Assembly (NCBI GenBank): GCA_905181735.1
Contig: CAJIYR010000001.1
Location: 124,001-188,000 of the forward strand
Length of the DNA: 64,000 bases
Origin: an uncultured Hyphomicrobiales bacterium
GTDB taxonomy: Bacteria > Pseudomonadota > Alphaproteobacteria > Rhizobiales > TMED25
Reading direction: 5' to 3'
Below, piece after piece: positions 17,974 to 26,147 of the stretch (within the stretch, counting starts at the first letter, position 1; the number at the start of each line of letters is the position of its first letter). The notes below the pieces were generated by a model, which searched no databases, had not been told where the DNA came from, and was given only the letters and a program-made list of their open reading frames with translations. The position numbers and the translations under genes were made by a program.

Positions 17974-18447
17974 ATGATAATTGAAGCTATAGAAGAAGCA
18001 AAAATGCATTTAAAACCCTATAACAGGGTAATTGGATTGGACTTAGGGTCAAAAACCATAGGTATAGCTTTATCTGATCAATCGATGACCATAGCGAGTC
18101 CATTAAAGGTAATTAAAAGGTCTAAATTCTCTCAAAATTTGATTGAATTACAAGAGATAATAAATGAATTTAACATTTGTGGAATTGTTTTAGGGTGGCC
18201 GCTAAACATGAATTCAACAGAAGGTCCCAGAACCCAGGCAACAAGAGCATTTGCAAGAAATCTAGAGAAATCAATCATAGTGCCAATTATTTTTTGGGAC
18301 GAAAGACTTTCTACAGTTGCGGCTGAGAAAGTACTTATTGAGGCTGATGTCAGTAGAAAAAGAAGGCAATTGCTGATAGATAAGATGGCTGCAACATATA
18401 TATTGCAAGGAGCACTTGATAGACTGAACTATTTTCAAAAAAAATAA
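17974..18447 (+). CDS. ruvX: Holliday-junction resolvase-like protein RuvX/YqgF
   Basis: RNase H-fold nuclease of 157 residues (RuvX/YqgF family), implicated in 16S rRNA 5'-end maturation in E. coli and in recombination. The first acidic motif is IGLDLGSKTIGIALSD (about 19-34), the central one GIVLGWPLNMNSTEGPRT, and the C-terminal acidic motif WDERLSTVAAEKVL. The C-terminal KRRQLLIDKMAATYILQ is also typical. In many alphaproteobacteria pyrB follows directly, whereas here an opposite-strand oxidoreductase gene separates them. The start has no clear ribosome-binding site. Confidence 0.95.
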   Translation: MIIEAIEEAKMHLKPYNRVIGLDLGSKTIGIALSDQSMTIASPLKVIKRSKFSQNLIELQEIINEFNICGIVLGWPLNMNSTEGPRTQATRAFARNLEKSIIVPIIFWDERLSTVAAEKVLIEADVSRKRRQLLIDKMAATYILQGALDRLNYFQKK

Positions 18448-18448
18448 C

Positions 18449-19423
18449 TTATAAGTCTACCGGGAAATTATGTTCTCTGCTTTTTTCCATAATCATTAAA
18501 TTTTCAAGTCCATCTTTATAAGTCGATTTTGGCTCTGTATTGCGGCTAATGGAATCAATAAAATCATTAACCTCTTCAAAAAAAGAATCACATGGATTTA
18601 TATCGACTTTTTTACCATTTCTAAAAATTATTTCATCTGTAACAATTCCAAAAACATTCTCTCCTACAATGCTATCTGTTTCAGAGTATATCTCAATCCT
18701 ATTAGCTCTTGGTAAAATTGCAGCAGCAGTTATTTCTGCGAGTAATTTATCCTTGTATTCAAAAATAATATTACTGATTTCATCATTTGGCCCTCCATAT
18801 AATGGTGAGTCACAACTTGCGCATATAGAAGAAGGATTTCCAAAATACCATCTCCATATATCTATCATATGCGTTCCTGTGGCGCTTAAAGCCCAAAAAG
18901 CTGATTGTTGTCCCACAGCTCTCCAACCATTGGGATCATTTTGAGGCGTTGTAACAAAAGCTCTAGCGTATCTGATCTGTCCAATTTCATTGTTTTTTAT
19001 GATATTTTTTATATATTTTAGACCTGCATTAAATCTGTTATTAAAACCCATTGCAAAAATAATTTTAGATTTTTCAATCTCTGCAATCATTTTCAGGCAA
19101 CTATTTACTGATGTTGACATAGGTTTTTCACACAATACATGTTTTCCGGAACGACAAGCTTTTATAACCTGCGATTCGTGCATCGCGTCAGGGGTACAAA
19201 TTATAACAGCGTCTACCAAAGGGTCATTTAATAAAAGATCAATGTCAGTATACACGGAATCTATATTATGTTTTTTCGCAAACTCCTTACCTCTAAGTCT
19301 ATCTCTACTTAAAACAGAGGCAATCTTCACGCCATTGATCTTAGAGATAGCCGGTATAAATCCAACTTCAGCTATTCTTCCAGTGCCAATTATTGCAATA
19401 CCAATAGACATAATATTATTCAT
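18449..19423 (-). CDS. Gfo/Idh/MocA family oxidoreductase (second copy)
   Basis: Dehydrogenase of 324 residues, distinct from the copy at 9422. The Rossmann motif is IAIIGTGRIAEVGFIPAI (about 8-25). The EKP motif is VLCEKPMSTSVN, carrying the catalytic lysine, and the C-terminal domain has SATGTHMIDIWRWYFG. The second methionine (residue 5, MSIGIAII) may be the true start. The gene lies on the minus strand between ruvX and pyrB, one base from the ruvX stop, where most relatives have nothing. It therefore looks inserted into the block. The sugar or cyclitol substrate is unknown. Confidence 0.9.
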   Translation of the reverse strand: MNNIMSIGIAIIGTGRIAEVGFIPAISKINGVKIASVLSRDRLRGKEFAKKHNIDSVYTDIDLLLNDPLVDAVIICTPDAMHESQVIKACRSGKHVLCEKPMSTSVNSCLKMIAEIEKSKIIFAMGFNNRFNAGLKYIKNIIKNNEIGQIRYARAFVTTPQNDPNGWRAVGQQSAFWALSATGTHMIDIWRWYFGNPSSICASCDSPLYGGPNDEISNIIFEYKDKLLAEITAAAILPRANRIEIYSETDSIVGENVFGIVTDEIIFRNGKKVDINPCDSFFEEVNDFIDSISRNTEPKSTYKDGLENLMIMEKSREHNFPVDL

Positions 19424-19505
19424 TCTCCCTAAAAGAATTTAGTTAATTAATTAAAAAATTATATAATATAAATATATATAAGGAAAATAAAATAAAATAA
19501 AAATG

Positions 19506-19534
19506 TTGCAGAATTTTCTTAGGATGGTTATAAA
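19506..19534 (+). promoter_or_regulatory. Candidate pyrB promoter with near-leaderless start
   Basis: TTGCAG (19506-19511), a 17-bp spacer and TATAAA (19529-19534) form a good sigma70-type promoter. Transcription would begin near 19541, only about five bases before the pyrB ATG at 19546. There is no ribosome-binding site, so pyrB may be read from a nearly leaderless mRNA. Confidence 0.5.
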
Positions 19535-19545
19535 ATATATTTTTA

Positions 19546-20502
19546 ATGGAAAGTACATTAAAAATAGAATCTATAAAATTTAATTCTCGGCATTTACTTG
19601 GCGTTGAGAATCTCTCATTAGATGAAATTCATTATCTCCTAAAATTATCTGAAAAATGGCTTGAGGTTGGCAGAAAGTCTAAGAAAAAACATGATACTCT
19701 TAGAGGTCTAACTCAAATAAATCTATTCTTCGAACCATCTACTCGAACGCAGAGCTCGTTTGAACTAGCTGGAAAAAGATTAGGTGCAGATGTCATTAAT
19801 ATGTCAATAAGTCAATCTTCTGTCACAAAAGGTGAAACTTTAATTGATACTGCAATTACATTAAATGCCATGAAGCCAGATATACTTGTTATCAGGCATG
19901 CTGCTGCAGGTGCTGCAGAATTATTATCACAAAAAGTTGACTGCTCAGTTATTAACGCAGGTGACGGATCTCATGAACATCCCACACAAGCTCTTCTTGA
20001 CGCATTAACCATTAAAAGAAATAAAGGAAAAGTAGAAGGTCTAAAAATATCAATTTGCGGTGATATTCTCCATAGTCGAGTTGCAAGATCAAACTTACTT
20101 CTTCTCTCGAAATTAGGTGCTGAGGTGAGCTTGGTCGCCCCATTAACGCTTCTTTCGGATTATATGTCATCTTATGGGGCAAAAATATATACAACCATGG
20201 AAGAAGGAATTAAGGGTGCTGACGTTATAATGATGCTTAGATTACAGAACGAGAGAATGAGTGGATGTTATTTACCTTCTGCAAGGGAATATTTTAAATA
20301 CTTTGGGCTCACAAAAGAGAAGCTATCAAATGCCAATAAAAATGCCATTGTTATGCACCCTGGCCCTATGAATAGAGGAGTTGAAATTGACAGTGAGGTT
20401 GCTGACAACTCACAAAGTGTAATAATAGATCAAGTTGAAAATGGGGTGGCCGTCAGAATGGCGGTCTTAGAGGCCTTAACCTTATCAAACAACAAGGATT
20501 GA
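19546..20502 (+). CDS. pyrB: Aspartate carbamoyltransferase catalytic subunit
   Basis: Joins carbamoyl phosphate and aspartate to N-carbamoylaspartate, the first committed step of pyrimidine synthesis. The carbamoyl-phosphate motif is [20 protein letters not shown]. Others are [12 protein letters not shown] and [11 protein letters not shown]. The 318 residues match a catalytic chain. No regulatory chain (pyrI) follows. Instead the next gene, 4 bp on, encodes a DHOase-like protein without catalytic residues, as in the PyrB-PyrX complexes of Pseudomonas. The start has no ribosome-binding site. Confidence 0.97.
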   Translation: MESTLKIESIKFNSRHLLGVENLSLDEIHYLLKLSEKWLEVGRKSKKKHDTLRGLTQINLFFEPSTRTQSSFELAGKRLGADVINMSISQSSVTKGETLIDTAITLNAMKPDILVIRHAAAGAAELLSQKVDCSVINAGDGSHEHPTQALLDALTIKRNKGKVEGLKISICGDILHSRVARSNLLLLSKLGAEVSLVAPLTLLSDYMSSYGAKIYTTMEEGIKGADVIMMLRLQNERMSGCYLPSAREYFKYFGLTKEKLSNANKNAIVMHPGPMNRGVEIDSEVADNSQSVIIDQVENGVAVRMAVLEALTLSNNKD

Positions 20503-20506
20503 AATT

Positions 20507-21811
20507 ATGGATAAAAGATATTCTAATATTGTTTTTCATAATGCTAGGTTGATAGATCCCCTAACAAACCTTGATAAAATGGGAAGCTTGCTCGTTACAG
20601 ATGGTACAATAAAAGACATAATAATTGGTGAGTTATATCCAAAAACAGATGATGAAACCAAGATCATTGACTGCAAAGGAAATGTCCTTTCCCCAGGTTT
20701 AATTGATATGTGGGTATTTGCTGGAGAACCTGGTTATGAACATATCGAAACTCTGGAAGGAGTTAGCAATGCTGCTGCATCAGGTGGAATAACAACATTA
20801 GTTTGTAGGCCTGATACTAATCCAATAATTGATGATGTTGCGTTAGTTGATTATATAGAAAGACGAGCAAAAGAAAAATCTCTTGTAAATATCCATCCAA
20901 TCGCCGCTCTAACAAAAGGTTTCAAAGGCATTGAAATGACAGAGATAGGATTGTTATCGGAAGCTGGTGCTCTTGCCTTTTCAGACGGGTATAACGAAAT
21001 AACAAATGCAAGGGTTATGAGAAATGCTCTTACCTACGCAAGAAATTTTGACGCCTTAATTATGCAACACAATCAGAATAAAGATTTATCCGATCATGGC
21101 GTTATGAATGAAGGGAGAGTGTCTCTAAGATTAGGCTTACCTGGATCGCCTGCTGCTTCGGAAATAATATCACTTGAGCGGGACCTTAGGTTGTTAGAAC
21201 TAACAAAATCGAGATACCATGCTCTATCGATTTCGACAAGCGGCTCTTTGGACGTAATAATGAGAGCTAAAGAATTGCAACTTGACGTAACAACTGGAAT
21301 TTCGATTAACAATTTAATGTTAAATGAAAACGATATAGGGGCTTACAGAACCTTCCATAAACTGAGACCACCTCTCAGAACGGAAGATGATAGGATTTCT
21401 ATGGTTGAAGCGCTATCTAAGAACGACCTTTTAGATGTTATTATTTCAAGCCACGATCCTCAAGATACTGAGACTAAAAGAAGACCATTTATCGAAGCCG
21501 GTTACGGAGCTGTTGGCCTTGAAACTTTGTTACCGGCAGCATTATCAATTTACCAAGAAAACCTCATATCCCTGCCGAAGCTATTGGAAAAAATGACAAT
21601 CAACCCAGCAAAGATACTAAAACTAGAAACAGGCAGGATAGCAAAAGGTTATCCAGCTGATATTATATTATTTAACCCCGATACTCCGTGGATTGTAATA
21701 GCTGAAAATCTTATTTCTAAATGTAGAAATACAGCATTTGAGAAAAAGAAAATGCAGGGTAAGGTTGTTATGACTATGGTTAATGGTAAAATAATATACG
21801 AAGCTAAATAA
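20507..21811 (+). CDS. pyrX: Dihydroorotase-like protein, probably non-catalytic (PyrX; often annotated pyrC)
   Basis: Amidohydrolase-fold protein of 434 residues related to class I dihydroorotase. The metal-binding residues are missing. The HxH expected after GLIDM reads W69-V70-F71. The later histidine in the HxxHVST region is replaced by serine (RYHALSISTS). The DHAPH motif near the C-terminus has become SHDPQ. It is therefore very unlikely to catalyse ring closure. In Pseudomonas such a protein is needed to assemble aspartate transcarbamoylase. The gene starts 4 bp after pyrB, supporting the same role here. An active dihydroorotase should be encoded elsewhere. Confidence 0.9.
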   Translation: MDKRYSNIVFHNARLIDPLTNLDKMGSLLVTDGTIKDIIIGELYPKTDDETKIIDCKGNVLSPGLIDMWVFAGEPGYEHIETLEGVSNAAASGGITTLVCRPDTNPIIDDVALVDYIERRAKEKSLVNIHPIAALTKGFKGIEMTEIGLLSEAGALAFSDGYNEITNARVMRNALTYARNFDALIMQHNQNKDLSDHGVMNEGRVSLRLGLPGSPAASEIISLERDLRLLELTKSRYHALSISTSGSLDVIMRAKELQLDVTTGISINNLMLNENDIGAYRTFHKLRPPLRTEDDRISMVEALSKNDLLDVIISSHDPQDTETKRRPFIEAGYGAVGLETLLPAALSIYQENLISLPKLLEKMTINPAKILKLETGRIAKGYPADIILFNPDTPWIVIAENLISKCRNTAFEKKKMQGKVVMTMVNGKIIYEAK

Positions 21812-21816
21812 ATTTT

Positions 21817-22455
21817 ATGTTTGAAAATCTCTTAAACCAAATACTCAATTTACATACTTTATATATTTTTTTATTTTGTTATTTATTGGGATCAATACCA
21901 TTTGGCTTAATATTAACGAAAATTTTTTTTAACATCGATATTAGATCAATAGGCTCAGGTAACACTGGCGCTACAAATGTTTTAAGAACCGGAAATCGAT
22001 CTTTAGCTATAATTACATTGATTTTAGATGCAGGAAAAGGTTCTGCTTCTGCATTAATTGGCCTAATATACTTACCTGATTTTGCAATATTTCTTGGTTT
22101 TTTAGCTTTTACTGGCCATTTGTTTCCAATTTTGTTAAAATTTAAAGGAGGAAAAGGAGTTGCTACATTCCTAGGGATATTTATTGTACTGAGCCCCTAT
22201 TCTGCAATAATTTTTATAGCACTATGGATTACTGTCTTTAAGACCTACAGATACTCTTCTCTTTCCAGTATACTTGCATCTTTAAGTATTCCTCTCAGCA
22301 TCGTCCTAATGCACTTATACAAATTATACTCTTATAAAGAAATTTATGTTTTTATGATATTTTCTATATTCATGGCCATAATTTTAATATATAGGCATTA
22401 TGATAATATAATTAGATTGCTAAACAAAAAAGAAAATAAATTTAACAAACAATAG
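21817..22455 (+). CDS. plsY: Acyl-phosphate:glycerol-3-phosphate acyltransferase
   Basis: Inner-membrane enzyme of 212 residues that transfers an acyl chain from acyl phosphate to glycerol-3-phosphate, the first step of phospholipid synthesis. It has about five membrane segments and the three PlsY motifs: GSIPFGLILTK, then SIGSGNTGATNVLRTGNR (about 46-63), and FKGGKGVATFLGIF. The gene follows pyrX by 5 bp. In many alphaproteobacteria dprA stands between plsY and topA, but here only 17 bp separate them. Confidence 0.96.
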   Translation: MFENLLNQILNLHTLYIFLFCYLLGSIPFGLILTKIFFNIDIRSIGSGNTGATNVLRTGNRSLAIITLILDAGKGSASALIGLIYLPDFAIFLGFLAFTGHLFPILLKFKGGKGVATFLGIFIVLSPYSAIIFIALWITVFKTYRYSSLSSILASLSIPLSIVLMHLYKLYSYKEIYVFMIFSIFMAIILIYRHYDNIIRLLNKKENKFNKQ

Positions 22456-22472
22456 AATTTAAAAGTAAAAAA

Positions 22473-24965
22473 ATGATATTAGTAATAGTTGAATCACCCG
22501 CTAAAGCCAAGACGATAAGCAAATATCTTGGATCAAAATATAAGGTTATAGCCTCTGTTGGTCACGTTCGTGATCTACCTTCCAAGAATGATTCTGTTGT
22601 GCCTACAAATGAATTTGAAATGAAATGGAAAACCGATCCAAAGAAAACAAAAACAATTAATGAAATAAATGAAAACTTAAAAAATGCAGAAAAATTAGTT
22701 TTAGCAACCGATCCGGACCGCGAGGGTGAGGCTATTTCATGGCATATTCTTGAAATCTTAAAAAAGAAAAAATCTCTAAAAGATAAGCCCGTAGAACGTG
22801 TTGTTTTTAATGCCGTTACAAAGGATTCTGTCTTAAACGCAATGAAAGCTCCGAGGGGAATAGATATTAATCTCGTTGAAGCGTACAAAACAAGATTATC
22901 CTTAGATTATTTAGTTGGTTTCACCTTATCTCCTGTCTTATGGAGAAAATTACCAGGAACTAAATCAGCGGGGAGAGTGCAATCAGTTGCACTAAAATTA
23001 ATCTGTGAACGCGAAATGGAAATTGATATTTTCAAAAAAGAAGAATATTGGACGATTGAAGCCTTTTTAAAAAATAAAAAATCTAAAAATTATATTAAAT
23101 CAGTTCTAATATCTAGAGACCAAAAAAAACTTGAGAAGTTTGATGTAAAAAATAAGGAAGATGCTGAAAACATAACCAACACTCTAGTTGGCAAAGATTT
23201 TACTGTGCATGATATAAAAAAGAAAAAGGTCAAAAGGTACCCTAAGCCACCATTCACAACTTCTACACTTCAACAAGAAGCTTCACGTAAATTAGGGTTT
23301 AGCGCAACAAGAACAATGGAGATAGCTCAACGATTATATGAAGGCGTCAGTGGAACAGAAGGTCTTATAACTTATATGAGGACAGATGGCGTTCAAATAG
23401 ATGTAAATGAAGTATCTAATATAAGAAAAGAAATCGAAGGCAGCTTCGGCAATGAATATATTCCTGAGAAAATTAATATATACAAAACAAAAGCAAAAAA
23501 TGCTCAAGAAGCACATGAGGCTATAAGGCCTACGGTAATAAATCGAAGCCCAGAATCTGTAAGGCAATACCTTGATTTAGATCAGTACAAGTTATATGAA
23601 CTTATTTGGAAAAAAACATTAGCAAGTCAAATGCAAAATGCTGACATCGAGCGAACTACTGTAGATATAGAGATTATCGGTAATGATAAAATTAAAAATA
23701 TTTTTCGTTTAAGCGGTCAAGTTATATTATTCAATGGTTTTCTATCCGTTTATGATGAGAATATAGAAAGCGATGAAGACAGCGACGAAAATATCTTACC
23801 AATTTTTAAAAAAGATGAAATCTTAGACTCTAAAGAAATTTTAAGTATTCAACATTATACTGAGCCCCCTGCAAGATATAGTGAAGCTAGTATAATTAAG
23901 AATATGGAAGAAATAGGTATAGGACGACCATCCACCTATGCGAGCATTATATCAAAATTGATTGCAAGAAATTACATGACAATTGATAAAAAAAGAATCA
24001 TACCAGAAAGCAATGGTAGACTTGTTACAGCCTTTCTTGAAAGCTTCTTCAATAAATATGTAGAATATGACTTTACGGCAGAATTAGAAGAAAAGTTAGA
24101 TTTAATTTCAAATGGTGATTATACAAGATTAGAATTACTTAATGAATTCTGGAATGGATTAGAATCTGACGTCAAAGAGATAGCGGATGTAAGAATAACT
24201 GCTGTATTAGATAAATTAAATGATAAATTAGAACCTTATATATTCCCAGCAGACAAACAAAACCCAAGAGCTTGCCCTGCCTGCGGTAATGGTGAACTTG
24301 GTTTAAGAACCTCTAAGAACGGAGCTTTTGTAGGTTGCAGCAATTACCCAGAATGCAAACACTTACGACCATTGTCAAATAAAGACGGTGATGAAGGATT
24401 GGAAAATAAAATTATCGGAATAGATCCAGGTACCGGTAAAGAGGTAACCTTAGAAAAAGGAAGATATGGGCTATATTTAGAATTAAAAAGCGAAGATGAA
24501 GAAAAGAAACCTAAAAGAGCAAGTTTACCAAAAAATGAAGATATCGATAACATTACAATTGAGAGAGCTTTGTTATTATTATCTTTACCAAGAACAGTTG
24601 GAATAAATCCCGATACAGGGAATCCAATTTTAGCAGCCATCGGAAAATATGGGCCTTATGTTCAAACAAATAGAACTTTTGCATCGCTAGCTACTGTAGA
24701 TGATGTTTTTTCTGTTGGTCTAAACCATGCGATCACCTTATTGGCTGAAAAAGAAAAAAAGGGGAGAAAAAATGAAATTAAAAACCTTGGAGAGCATCCT
24801 ATTAGCAAATCTACTATAACAGTAATGACAGGGAAATATGGCCCTTACATAAAAATTGATAAAACTAATGTAACAATTCCTAAAAGTATAGAACCTGAAT
24901 TAATTACATTAGAAGAAGCATTGAAATTGATAGAAGAAAAAAAAGCAACAAAAAAGAAAAAATAA
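22473..24965 (+). CDS. topA: DNA topoisomerase I
   Basis: Type IA topoisomerase of 830 residues that relaxes negative supercoils through a transient 5'-phosphotyrosine. The Toprim domain begins with VIVESPAKAKTISKYLGS and has the acidic motif ATDPDREGEAISWHI. The active tyrosine lies in GLITYMRTDGVQ. One four-cysteine zinc finger is visible at about 602-630 (CPACGNGEL through CSNYPEC), followed by about three Toprim C-terminal repeats (KYGPYVQT, KYGPYIKI) and a lysine-rich tail. It is part of the ruvX-to-rpmG block. The rnr gene common after topA in relatives is absent. Confidence 0.97.
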   Translation: MILVIVESPAKAKTISKYLGSKYKVIASVGHVRDLPSKNDSVVPTNEFEMKWKTDPKKTKTINEINENLKNAEKLVLATDPDREGEAISWHILEILKKKKSLKDKPVERVVFNAVTKDSVLNAMKAPRGIDINLVEAYKTRLSLDYLVGFTLSPVLWRKLPGTKSAGRVQSVALKLICEREMEIDIFKKEEYWTIEAFLKNKKSKNYIKSVLISRDQKKLEKFDVKNKEDAENITNTLVGKDFTVHDIKKKKVKRYPKPPFTTSTLQQEASRKLGFSATRTMEIAQRLYEGVSGTEGLITYMRTDGVQIDVNEVSNIRKEIEGSFGNEYIPEKINIYKTKAKNAQEAHEAIRPTVINRSPESVRQYLDLDQYKLYELIWKKTLASQMQNADIERTTVDIEIIGNDKIKNIFRLSGQVILFNGFLSVYDENIESDEDSDENILPIFKKDEILDSKEILSIQHYTEPPARYSEASIIKNMEEIGIGRPSTYASIISKLIARNYMTIDKKRIIPESNGRLVTAFLESFFNKYVEYDFTAELEEKLDLISNGDYTRLELLNEFWNGLESDVKEIADVRITAVLDKLNDKLEPYIFPADKQNPRACPACGNGELGLRTSKNGAFVGCSNYPECKHLRPLSNKDGDEGLENKIIGIDPGTGKEVTLEKGRYGLYLELKSEDEEKKPKRASLPKNEDIDNITIERALLLLSLPRTVGINPDTGNPILAAIGKYGPYVQTNRTFASLATVDDVFSVGLNHAITLLAEKEKKGRKNEIKNLGEHPISKSTITVMTGKYGPYIKIDKTNVTIPKSIEPELITLEEALKLIEEKKATKKKK

Positions 24966-24969
24966 CCAA

Positions 24970-25644
24970 ATGAATATTGATGTTGCACCAAAAAAATCAG
25001 CAAGCCTTATAATAATAAGAAAAAGCTTTAATTCAATAGAAATTCTTATGGGAAAACGTAATGCTTTCCATAAATTTATGCCCAATAAGATAGTATTTCC
25101 TGGCGGAAAATTGGATGAAATTGATATCAAGATAAGTAATAAAATAAAAAAATTACCAGAATTCAAAGAATTACTTTCGTTTGACGTTCAATTAAACAAG
25201 CACCTAGCTCATTGTTTTTGCGCACTGAGAGAAGCCTACGAAGAGACCGGAGTCATAATAGGTTGTGAAAATTATAATTTTCTTAGAGATGATGCAAATA
25301 AATTAACAAAACTATCAGATTACCCTAGTGTTAATAAAATTAAATTAATAGCCAGGGCAATAACCCCACCTCACTCTAAGATACGTTTTGATAATAAATT
25401 TTTTCTTGTAAATTCAAAGCATATAACAAATTATAGCTCTATTAACTCTAATGAATTATTGGGTATCGACTGGTATGATTTAGATAAAGCGATGAAACTC
25501 GATATTCCACCTATTACAAAAAGGATATTAAAATTACTTAAAATTAATATTAAAATATCAGAAGAAGATAACTACAAAGATATAAGTATCCCATTGTATT
25601 ATACCAGTAAAAATAAAAAAAAAGTAAAATGGTTAAAGCGTTAG
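24970..25644 (+). CDS. NUDIX hydrolase, NUDT19-like
   Basis: Hydrolase of 224 residues that should cleave a nucleoside diphosphate linked to another group, possibly a CoA derivative as in NUDT19 relatives. The Nudix box is split. FPGGKLDE lies at about 38-45 and the REAYEETG core about 40 residues later (CALREAYEETGVIIG), which is the NUDT19/RP2 arrangement rather than the usual continuous box. It starts 4 bp after topA and precedes rpmG, the same place it holds in other alphaproteobacteria. Confidence 0.85.
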   Translation: MNIDVAPKKSASLIIIRKSFNSIEILMGKRNAFHKFMPNKIVFPGGKLDEIDIKISNKIKKLPEFKELLSFDVQLNKHLAHCFCALREAYEETGVIIGCENYNFLRDDANKLTKLSDYPSVNKIKLIARAITPPHSKIRFDNKFFLVNSKHITNYSSINSNELLGIDWYDLDKAMKLDIPPITKRILKLLKINIKISEEDNYKDISIPLYYTSKNKKKVKWLKR

Positions 25645-25708
25645 CTTGACATATATAGGCAATCTACTTTATTACATATAGTTAGTTAAATTAAATTTGG
25701 ATATCAAA

Positions 25709-25876
25709 ATGGCTAAAGCAGCAAGCATTAAAATTAAATTAGAAAGTACCGCAGGAACTGGATACTTTTATGTAACAAAAAAGAATTCAAGAACATTGAC
25801 TGAAAAGTTTGTCGTAAAAAAATATGATCCAGTTGCAAGAAAGCACGTTGAATTCAAAGAAACAAAAATTAAATAA
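25709..25876 (+). CDS. rpmG: 50S ribosomal protein L33
   Basis: Small basic protein of the large ribosomal subunit, 55 residues. The sequence begins [20 protein letters not shown] and ends [10 protein letters not shown]. It is the zinc-free form, with none of the four cysteines of the other L33 class. There is no strong ribosome-binding site before the ATG. It closes the ruvX-topA block. The structured element at 25915-26077 begins about 40 bp after its stop and may be part of its 3' untranslated region. Confidence 0.96.
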   Translation: MAKAASIKIKLESTAGTGYFYVTKKNSRTLTEKFVVKKYDPVARKHVEFKETKIK

Positions 25877-25914
25877 TTTTCTTTAACTCATTACCTTCAA
25901 TTCATAATTGAAAA

Positions 25915-26077
25915 GCTGGTTGGTTGCATGCAATCTTCTTATGGAGGAGGCCATGTACAATTACAAACAACCAACCCTAAACCCCACGGACCCAGGAGAT
26001 GCGGCGGACCTGAGCAACTCCGTAGGGAAACTCATAAAAACAGAAGTTGGTTATTAATTTATAAAAATTATAAATTT
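25915..26077 (+). ncRNA. Candidate structured RNA or tiny gene between rpmG and divK
   Basis: A segment clearly richer in G and C than its surroundings. Helix 1 pairs GGTTGGTTG (25918-25926) with CAACCAACC (25968-25976), enclosing CATG/CATG and CTTCTT/GAGGAG pairings. Helix 2 pairs CCCACGGA (25983-25990) with TCCGT-A-GGG (26019-26027, one bulged A), with an inner CAGG/CCTG. AACCAAC in the middle can instead pair with GTTGGTT at 26046-26052. An AT-rich 9-bp hairpin follows (26056-26076). An overlapping frame of 38 codons (ATG 25941) or 34 codons (ATG 25953, GGAGG five bases upstream) ends at 26057. I do not recognise the family. Strand is assumed to be that of rpmG. Confidence 0.5.
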
Positions 26078-26147
26078 CTAAGTGCAATATAATACATAAG
26101 GTTTAAAATAAAAACTTTTTATTTAATTAAATATAAAATCCTTAATT

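Noticed and set aside
26009-26030. Similarity of CCTGAGCAACTCCGTAGGGA to the 3' part of a TPP riboswitch
   Set aside because: The other half of the Thi-box is missing, spacing is wrong, and no thiamine gene follows.
25983-26030. Hammerhead ribozyme core suggested by CTGA...GAAAC
   Set aside because: The core reads CTGAGCA instead of CTGANGA and the needed stem II does not form.
25915-26057. SRP (4.5S) RNA
   Set aside because: The conserved GGAAGGAAGCAGCC-type loop is absent although GTTGGTT-type sequence occurs in both.
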